A stretch of DNA of 64,000 nt from Microvelia longipes (lineage: Eukaryota > Arthropoda > Insecta > Hemiptera > Veliidae). Both the position numbers and the translations under genes were made by a program. Of this stretch, positions 56,277-64,000 are shown piece after piece. The DNA is taken from positions 14,965,485 to 15,029,484 of the forward strand of contig JACMZG010000008.1 of the NCBI GenBank assembly GCA_018340805.1, written 5' to 3'. Positions within the stretch are counted from its first letter, which is position 1; each line of letters starts with the position of its first letter. Below the pieces are notes generated by a model. That model was not told where the DNA came from. It did no database searches and was given only the letters and a program-made list of their open reading frames with translations.

Positions 56277-56805
56277 GTTAATTGGTTGTGTAATTATCGT
56301 AAGTAATTTATTTATTTATATTTTGAAGAGCCCCTAAACAGATAAACCACAAGTAGGGAACTCTGCATATAAGAACACAGATAATAATCAGAAATTAAAA
56401 ATTAAGAATAAAATTAAACTTAACCTAATTGATTAGAAAGCGTACTGATAAAAGTACGCTAATTAAATAAAAGTAATCGATTGATTTCCAATCAATTTTG
56501 ATTTCAATCATTAATAACCAGACGAACTTAAATCAGTGAAGTGTTAAAAAACTTTTACCCGACAATTAATCGCTAATTGTTGTACCAAGAAGAACAAAAC
56601 ATATAGGACAGCATCGCCGAAAATTCTGGAACTTCTTTAGATGTTAGAAGATGGTTAACCTCAATCGCAGTAGCTTAGTAGTCATCTACATCTTAGTAGT
56701 ATTAGTAGTAGTTTCGTAAGTCATACAATTTTATTGAAACAAAAAATACATTGTTTTAGAATATATAAAATTCATAAAAACAAAGAATAATTAATGAAAC
56801 TTAAT
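56277..56805 (+). other. Leader of the fourth LTR element
   Basis: Contains AGGACAGCATCGCCGAA (56607-56623), like the leader of the element at 38.3 kb. Coding sequence never starts: the leader runs into the minisatellite at about 56806. Confidence 0.5.
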
Positions 56806-59800
56806 TAAAGCACACTTAAGTGAGGAGCACACTTAAGTGAAGAGCTCACGTTAGAGAAGAGCTTATTTAAGTTAGAAGCTTACTTAAGTGAAAACCTTAA
56901 GTACTTACTTAAGTAAAGAGTTTGCTTAAGTGAGGAGCACACTTAAGTGACAAGTTCACTTAATTGATAAGCACACTTAAGTGATGAGTACACTTAAGTG
57001 AGAAGTACACTTAAGTGAAAAGAACTCTTAAGTAAGGAGTACACTTAAGTGAGGAGCTCACTTAAGTGCGAAGCACACTTAAGTAAGAAGCTCACTTAAG
57101 TGAGGAACACACTTAAGTGAAGAGTACACTTAAGTGAGGAACACACTTAAGTGAAGAGTACACTTAATGAAGAGCACACTTAAGTGAGAAGCACACATAA
57201 GTGAGGAGATCACTTAAGTGAAAAGAACTCTTAAGTAAGGAGTACACTTAAGTGAGGAGCACACTTAAGTGCAGAGCACACTTATAAGCTCACTTAAGTA
57301 AGGAGCACACTTAAGTGACTAGTACAATAAAGTAAGGAACACACTTAAGTGAAAAGTACACTTAAGTGAGGAGCACACTTAAGTTTAGAGTACACTTAAG
57401 TGAGGAGCACACTTAAGTGAGGAGCACACTTAAGTTTAGAGTACACTTAAGTGGGGAGCACACTTAAGTGAGGAGCACACTTAAGTGAGGAGTACACTTA
57501 AGTGAAGAGTACACTTAAGTGAGAAGCACACTTAAGTGAGGAGAACACTAAGAAGCTCACTTAAGGTGAGGAGGCACACTTAAGTGAGAAGCACACTTAA
57601 GTGAGGAACACTTAAGTGAGGAGACACTTAAGTGAGGAGCACACTTAAGTGAGGAGCACACTTAAGTAAGGATCACACTTAAGTGACTAGTACATTAAAG
57701 TGAGGAGAGATTACTTAACACTTAAGTGTGCTCCTCACTTAAGTGTGCTCCTCACTTAAGTGTGCTCCTCACTTAAGTGTGCTCCTTACTTAAGTGTGCT
57801 CCTCACTTAAGTGAGGAGCACACTTAAGTAAGAATCACACTTATGTGTGCTCCTCACTTTATTGTACTAGTCACTTAAGTGTGTTCCTCACTTAAGTGAG
57901 CTTCTAAGTGTGCTCTGCACTTAAGTGAAGAGTACACTTAAGTAAGGAGCACACTTAAGTGAGGAGCACACTTAAGTGCAGAGCACACTTAGAAGCTCAC
58001 CTAAGTGAGGAGCACACTTAAGTGAGGAGCACACTTAAGTAAGGAGCACACTTAAGTGACTAGTACAATAAAGTGAGGAGCACACTTAAGTGACTAGTAC
58101 ACTTAAGTAAGGAGCACACTTAAGTGCAGAGCACACTTAGAAGCTCACCTAAGTGAGGAGCACACTTAAGTAAGGAGCACACTTAAGTTAGTAGTGAGGA
58201 GCACACTTAAGGTGACTAGTACAATAAAGTGAGGAGCACACTTAAGTGAGGAGCCACACTTAAAGTGAAAGTACATAAAGTGAGGAGCACACTTAAGTGA
58301 GGAGCACACTTAAGTGACTAGTACAATAAAGTGAGGAGCACACTTAAGTGAAAAGTTACATAAGTGAGGAGCACCACTTAAGTTTAGAGAGTGAGGAGCA
58401 CACTTAAGTGAGGAGCACACCTTAAGTGAGGAGCACACTTAAGTGAGGAGCACACTTAAGTGACTAGTACAATAAAGTGAGAAGCACACTTAAGTGAGGA
58501 GCACTCTTAAAAGCTCACTTAAGTGAGGAGCACACTTAAGTGAAGAGTACACTTAAGTGAGGAGCACACCTTAAGTGAGGAGCACACTTAAGTGAGGCAA
58601 CTTAAGTGAGGATCACACTTAAGTGACTAGTACATTATAGTGAGGAGCACACTTAAGTGTGCTCCTCACTTAAGTGTGCTCCTCACTTAAGTGGTCTCCT
58701 CACTTGAGTGTGCTCCTCACTTAAGTGTGCTCCTCACTTAAGTGAGGAGCACACTTAAGAAAGAATCACACTTAAGTGTGCTCCTCACTTTATTGTACTA
58801 GTCACTTAAGTGTGTTCCTCACTTAAGTGAGCTTCTAAGTGTGCTCTGCACTTAAGTGAGGAGCACACTTAAGTGACTAGTACAATAAAGTGACTAGTAC
58901 AATAAAGTGAGGAGCACACTTAAGTGAGGAGCACACTTAAGTGAGGAGCACACAGCAACTAAATGAAGAGTACACTTAAGTGGGAGCACACTTAAGTGAG
59001 GAGCACACTTTAGTAAGGAGCACACTTAACTGATAAGCACACTTAAGTGAAGAACACACATTAGTGAAGAGCTTATTTAAGTTAGAAGCTTACTTAAGTG
59101 AAAACCTTAAGTACTTACTTAAGTAAAGAGTTTGCTTAAGTGAGGAGCACACTTAAGTGACAAGTTCACTTAATTGAGAAGTACACTTAAGTGATGAGTA
59201 CACTTAAGTAAGGAGTACACTTAAGTAAGGAGCTAACTTAAGTGCGAAGCACACTTAAGTAAGAAGCTCACTTAGGTGAGGAACACACTTAAGTGAAGAG
59301 TACACTTAAGTGAAGAGCACACTTAAGTGAGGAGCACACATAAGTGAGGAGATCACTTAAGTGAAGGAACTCTTAAGTAAGAAGTACACTTAAGTGAGGA
59401 GCACACTTAAGTGCTGAGCACACTTATAAGCTCACTTAAGTGAGGAGCACACTGAAGTTTAGAGTACACTTAAGTGAGGAGCACACTTAAGTGAAGAGTA
59501 CACTTAAGTGAAGAGTACACTTAAGTGAGGAGCACACTTAAGTGAGGAGCACACTTAAGGATCACACTTAAGTGAACATACATACATTAAAGTGTGCTTA
59601 AGTGTGCTCCTCACTTAAGTGTGCTCTTCACTTAAGTGTACTCCTCACTTAAGTGTACTCTTCACTTAAGTGTGCTCCTCACTTAAGTGTGCTCCTCACT
59701 TAAGTAAGGAGCACACTTAAGTGAGGAGGAGCACACTTAAGTGAGGAGCACACTTAAGTGAGGAGCACACTTTAGTGAGGAGCACACTTAAGTAAGAATC

Positions 59801-60112
59801 ACACTTAAGTAAGGAGCACACTTAAGTAAGGAGCACACTTAAGTGAGGAGCACACTTAAGGATCACACATAAGTGACTAGTACATTAAAGTAAGGAGCAC
59901 GCTTAAGGTGTGCTCCTCACTTAAGTGTGCTCCTCACTTAAGTGTGCTCACTTAAGTGTGCTCCTACTAAGTGTGCTCCTCACTTAAGTGTGCTCATCAC
60001 GTAAGTGTGCTTCTCACTTAAGTGTGCTTCTCACTTAAGTGTGCTCCTCACTTAAGTGTGCTCCTCACTTAAGTGTGCTCCTTACTTAAGTGAGGAGCAC
60101 ACTTAAGTGTGA
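56806..60112. repeat. Strand-switching palindromic minisatellite, array 1
   Basis: Tandem array of a 17-bp unit, CACTTAAGTGAGGAGCA, made of the 10-bp perfect palindrome CACTTAAGTG and a 7-bp asymmetric spacer (AGGAGCA, with variants AAGAGTA, AGAAGCA and ACTAGTA). Most blocks read the spacer on the plus strand, but blocks at about 57722-57805, 57843-57912, 58646-58742, 58771-58850, 59593-59705 and 59905-60090 read it on the minus strand. A higher-order period of about 2.2 kb is visible: the segment with GCTTATTTAAGTTAGAAGCT at 56868 recurs at 59067. Confidence 0.95.
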
Positions 60113-60777
60113 AGGAGGGGAGGGGGGACCTTGCTCCCCCGGGGTCCCCCGATCCCTGATCACAAAATTATTTTTAGGTTCGATGTCATGCTTCGGAAGG
60201 CCAAGGAAGATTGTCTAATCGAGTTGAAATATGGTACAATTGTACCTCTTGTTGCCATAAGAGTTTCAAATCAATACGATGAGAGTATCTACAGTTTTCA
60301 TCCGATCACTAATGTTAAGCATCATAAAAACATGTGCAGAATCTGTACCGTCTACGAATTTTAATATTCGCTTAGNTGTAAGTAATTTCGATACTTTGCT
60401 GCTGAACCTAAGATGTGTGGATTTTGGAAGAGCTATTTTCTGTCTTTTTTTGGTCCATCTTAATGTCACATGTTAAATAATAAATCTAGACGGCATTTAA
60501 ATTTCTGTTATTACCGTGTGTTGATTCTTGCACTACCTTAATATGTTTTCACAAATATTAATTTACGACACTCTAACCACGCCTTTTAAATAAAAAAAAC
60601 CCTTGACTAGACATGTCGACTAATCTTTTTCTTATATTTGAACGATTTAGAAACTTATTTAGCTGTTCATAATCGGGTAATTTCCTCTTTGCATATATTT
60701 CTTGCAATTTATAATATTATACTTTGCATTGGTATAACTTTCAAACATGATAAATTGTATTTTTTTAAATATTTAGA

Positions 60778-60780
<3 letters not shown>
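60113..60780. other. Unassigned sequence between arrays, with an ambiguous base at 60376
   Basis: Begins with a G/C-rich patch (GGAGGGGAGGGGGGACC, CCCCCGGGGTCCCCC). Open frames at 60131-60476 cross the N and overlap on both strands without recognisable domains. The N marks unresolved sequence. Confidence 0.4.
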
Positions 60781-60842
<62 letters not shown>

Positions 60843-60850
60843 TATATAAT
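60781..60850. repeat. (TA)n microsatellite
   Basis: About 60 bp of pure TA with a short imperfect tail. Confidence 0.95.
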
Positions 60851-61740
60851 TATACATAATTAACAAATTTCAAGTGCCTGAAGTCAGAAGCAGGTAGTAC
60901 CCCAGGGTTCGAAGGGTCGAACCCTTCGTACAAAGCAACATGTAAATAACTCATGTTGCATCTGAAATAGTTATAACAATGGATGCTTAATATTGAAATC
61001 AACAATATGGTCTAAAATTTAAATTATTTAAATTTCTTAACATACTTGATAAAGGTTTAAGAAAAATATATCACTTATATAATACAGTCATTTATTATGT
61101 GTTAGACGTATATATTTCCATGTTACAAATAATAAATCATAAGTTGTTGATAAAGTCGTTATAAACCACTAATTTTTCATATCAGAGGCAATATTCAGGT
61201 GATCAAATTGAATATTACAAATTTTACAATTTTCTCTTGCTTTACCAAACAAACCCTACCCTCATTCATATTTCAAGTTTCTGCGATTATTAGAAGTGCC
61301 TTAGAATTATGATGAGTGAGTGCCTTGTTGAGTGAGTGAGTGAGTCAGTCAGTCAGCGTCGGATTTTGCCATTTTCAAAGCGAAATTTCTCGTGTTCTAT
61401 TTATTTATTTATTTCCATATTTACAATAAAATTATTAAGCAACATAAACAATTAATACATTAAACATGACGGTTAAATATATATAGAACTTAAAAATAAT
61501 TTATGAACCATTGACACCGTCAATCAAAAACTGGTGACCATTCTGCTGCTGTGATAAATTACAGGAATCTTTCACTTTAAGGCAGAAGCCCTGTGTTGTG
61601 GAATGATTGTCTGTGTACTTTACTCAACAAAACATCTATTCAAACCATGTATAGAATTTTATATACCATGTGATTTATATTTGTGAACTAAATAAAAATT
61701 TCTGTTTATAGTTTTAGTGGTTTGTATAATAAAAACGACC
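60851..61740. other. Repeat-derived spacer with short GTGA/GTCA repeats
   Basis: Contains the palindrome GGGTTCGAAGGGTCGAACCC at 60904-60923 and (GTGA)n(GTCA)n at 61316-61347 followed by GCGTCGGATTTTGCCATTTT. No coding sequence is recognised. The latter block resembles short tandem patches seen in many insect dispersed repeats, but I cannot name it. Confidence 0.4.
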
Positions 61741-61744
61741 TTAG

Positions 61745-62000
61745 ACCATAGATTTTAAACTCACCTGAACTAGATTAGATTATCTGTTCATTTTATCATC
61801 TTTTTCTTGTTTATTTATGAGAATCAATTTTATTTTTTTAGTAAAGACTGTTTTTGAAAGATTAAAATTTATGTATTTAGGTAAATTATTGTATAGTTTA
61901 GTACCGATGAATTTCTATAAAAAATAAAGAATTGTAATTTCAAAAGTAATATTGTTCCGATATGATCTTTGCGTAAGCCAAATTGTAAGATTCTAGGATA
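61745..62000 (-). pseudogene. LINE reverse-transcriptase C-terminal fragment
   Basis: On the minus strand, KFIGTKLYNNLPKYINFNLS (about 61925-61865) and then KTVFTKKIKLILINK match the ending of Jockey/CR1-like LINE proteins (G-KLYNxLPxxI...FK-LK-YL). A frameshift precedes it, with RSYRNNITFEI-type sequence on its upstream side. Short and degraded. Confidence 0.5.
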
Positions 62001-62598
62001 ACCAGGTCAAAAGATATAAGGGGGTAGAAAATGCTCCGAATTGCTTCGGGAAAAGGGTGTTCGTCAGTGCCAGCCTTGGATATGAAACTTGTACCTTATA
62101 AAGCAAGACTTGGCTGGGGCACTGCCGTGCCCCCAGATTGATACCCCCTATTTCATCGCTGCTTTAATGCCGACTTCCTCATTATCGCAATTTCGTTTGA
62201 AAACGCTACACCACTTTGTTTAATTTTTCATAGCTTGATGTTTTATAAAAATAATTCTGGCACGGTGGTCCGCAAGTCGGGCGAATTTCCTTTGGATGCG
62301 AGCACTCAAACCCACGAGTACCAAATGTTCAAAATCCTAGTAGGGACAATATTTTTATTATTTATATACAAGCACTGCTCGTAACTCATTTTTCTTTATT
62401 TGGAAATGCGCATAATTATCCAGTTGGTTATACAAAACTATGCCTCTAAAATTAGAAGTACGCACTATTATTTGCACTTGTTTAAATCTTAGTTACTTAT
62501 CTTTAAGCTTATCTTTCTTTAAAAGGTTTTAGCAACATTTCCTTTGAAATACAGACACAATGAGTCACAAGCAGTGTTGAGAAAATTAATAAGAAAAA
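62001..62598. other. Spacer before the second minisatellite array
   Basis: Mixed composition; the TATACAAAACTATGCCTCTAAAATTAG-type unique sequence (62431 on) is not recognised. No open frames of note. Confidence 0.4.
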
Positions 62599-64000
62599 AT
62601 AACACTTAAGTTAGAGTACACTTAAGTGAGGGAGCATCACTAATGAGCGAGCACACTTAAGTTAGAGTACATTAGTGGGGAAGCACACTAAGTGAGGAGC
62701 ACACTTAAGTGAGGAGTACACTTAAGTGAGAGTCACTTAAGTGAGACACACTTAAGTGAGAGAACACTAAGAAGCTCACTTAAGTGAGGAGCACACTTAG
62801 TGAGAAGCACACTTAAGTGAGAGCACACTTAAGTGAGGAGCACACTTAATGAGGAGCACACTTAAGTGAACACACTTAAGTTAGGATCGACCACTTAAGT
62901 GACTAGTACATTAAAGTGAGGAGCACACTTAAGTGTGATTCTTACTTAAGTGTGCTCCTCACTTAAGTGTGGCTCCTCACTTAAGTGTGCTCCTCACTTA
63001 AGTGTGCTCCTCACTTAAGTGGCTCCTTACTTAAGTGTGCTCCTCACTTAAGTGAGGAGCACTTAAGTAAGAATCACACTTATGTGTGCTCCTCACTTTT
63101 GTACTAGTCATAAGTGTGTTCCTCACTTAAGTGAGCTTCTAAGTGTGCTCTGCACTTAAGTGAAGAGTACACTTAAGTAAGGAGCACACTTAAGTGAGGA
63201 GCACACTTAAGTGCAGAGACACTTAGAAGCTCACCTAAGTGAGGAGCAACACTTAAGTGAGGAGCACACTTAAGGTAAGGAGCACACTTAAGTGACTAGT
63301 ACAATAAAGTGAGGAGCACACTTAAGTGACTAGTACACTTAAGTGAGGAGCACACTTAAGTGCAGAGCACACTTAGAAGCTCACCTAAGTGAGGAGCACA
63401 CTTAAGTAAGGCACACTTAAGGACTACAGTGAGGAAGCACACTTAAGTGACTAGTGACAATAAAGTGGAGACACAATTAAGTGAGGAGCACACTTAAGTG
63501 ACTGAGTAGAAAGTGAGGAGCACACTTAAGTGAGGAGCACACTTAAAGACTAGTACAATAAAGTGAGGAGCACACTTAAGTGAAAAGTACACTTAAGGAG
63601 CACACTTAAGTTTAGAGTACACTTAAGTGAGGAGCACACTTAATGTTAAGTGCGGAGCACACTTAAGTGAGGAGCACACTTAAGTGACTAGTACAATAAA
63701 GTGAGAAGCACACTTAAGTGAGGAGCACTCTTAAAAGCTCACTTAAGTGAGGAGCACACTTAAGTGAAGAGTACACTTAAGTGAGGAGCACACTTAAGTG
63801 AGGAGCACACTTAAGTGAGGAGCACCTTAAGTGACTAGTTTATAGTGAGGAGCACACTTAAGTGTGCTCCTCACTTAAGTGTGCTCCTCACTTAAGTGTG
63901 CTCCTCACTTAAGTGTGCTCCTCACTTAAGTGTGCTCCTCACTTAAGTGAGGAGCACACTTAAGAAAGAATCACACTTAAGTGTGCTCCTCACTTTATTG
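62599..64000. repeat. Strand-switching palindromic minisatellite, array 2 (cut by window edge)
   Basis: Same CACTTAAGTG-based unit as array 1 with the same order of variant spacers. The stretch around 63060-63240 parallels 57806-57990, and the window end (63971-64000) matches 58765-58795. It therefore looks like a copy of roughly 57.35-58.8 kb with many extra small deletions. Minus-strand blocks at about 62931-63050, 63080-63160, 63857-63945 and from 63976. Confidence 0.93.

Noticed and set aside
56806..60112. CRISPR-like array (short repeats with short spacers)
   Set aside because: Spacers are only 7 bp and repeat themselves; the context is eukaryotic. It is a minisatellite.
60131..60476. 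Opposed open frames of 65-77 codons
   Set aside because: They overlap on both strands, cross an N, and show no domain.

Overview
The window looks like repeat-dominated, AT-rich insect (or at least arthropod) nuclear DNA. The evidence is the mix of mobile elements: an errantivirus-type LTR element with an envelope gene, Jockey-, RTE- and RNase H-bearing LINE remnants, a spliced piggyBac transposase, a mariner-derived MITE, a Helitron, a BEL/Pao scrap and a Maverick/Polinton-type protein-primed DNA polymerase. There are no bacterial operons and no convincing tRNA or rRNA genes. Only one locus looks like a host gene, a short spliced gene at 47.6-50.5 kb. Taxonomic placement beyond insect-like is not possible from the sequence alone.

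Layout. 0-6.4 kb: decayed LINE pieces around a minus-strand endogenous copy of a virga/nege-like RNA-virus replicase (SF1 helicase Walker A). 6.4-15.9 kb: a broken gene with a CGGQN-type domain (DUF7869-like), followed by three head-to-tail copies of a 2.98-kb unit carrying its last exon and an unrelated Asn-rich reading frame. 15.9-17.5 kb: microsatellites. 17.5-34.7 kb: a nested set. The outer shell is a piggyBac element; a truncated Ty3-like LTR element (LTR, primer site, gag) appears to sit inside it, and inside that lies a 12.8-kb near-perfect palindrome. The palindrome is two head-to-head copies of a type-B DNA polymerase gene with about 65 bp between the arms. 35.1-37.0 kb: two minus-strand LINE 3' ends. 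37.0-46.8 kb: a Helitron rep reading frame split by a complete errantivirus-like element (identical-looking 253-bp LTRs, CCCG target duplication). 46.8-47.4 kb: a LINE and a BEL/Pao scrap. 47.6-50.5 kb: the host gene, with a mariner MITE in its first intron. 51.4-56.8 kb: three partial LTR retroelements, two of them colliding tail to tail. 56.8-60.1 kb and 62.6-64.0 kb (cut by the window edge): a minisatellite with a 17-bp unit built on the 10-bp palindrome CACTTAAGTG, whose asymmetric spacer changes strand in blocks.

The strongest candidates for something new are the PolB palindrome, the strand-switching palindromic minisatellite, the virga-like endogenous viral element and the 2.98-kb tandem array.

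Caution: many reading frames are broken by single-base changes in homopolymer runs, and these differ between duplicate copies (PolB arms, tandem units). Part of the apparent pseudogenisation may be uncorrected long-read error. One N at 60376 also points to draft assembly. All identifications come from reading motifs; no database search was run.
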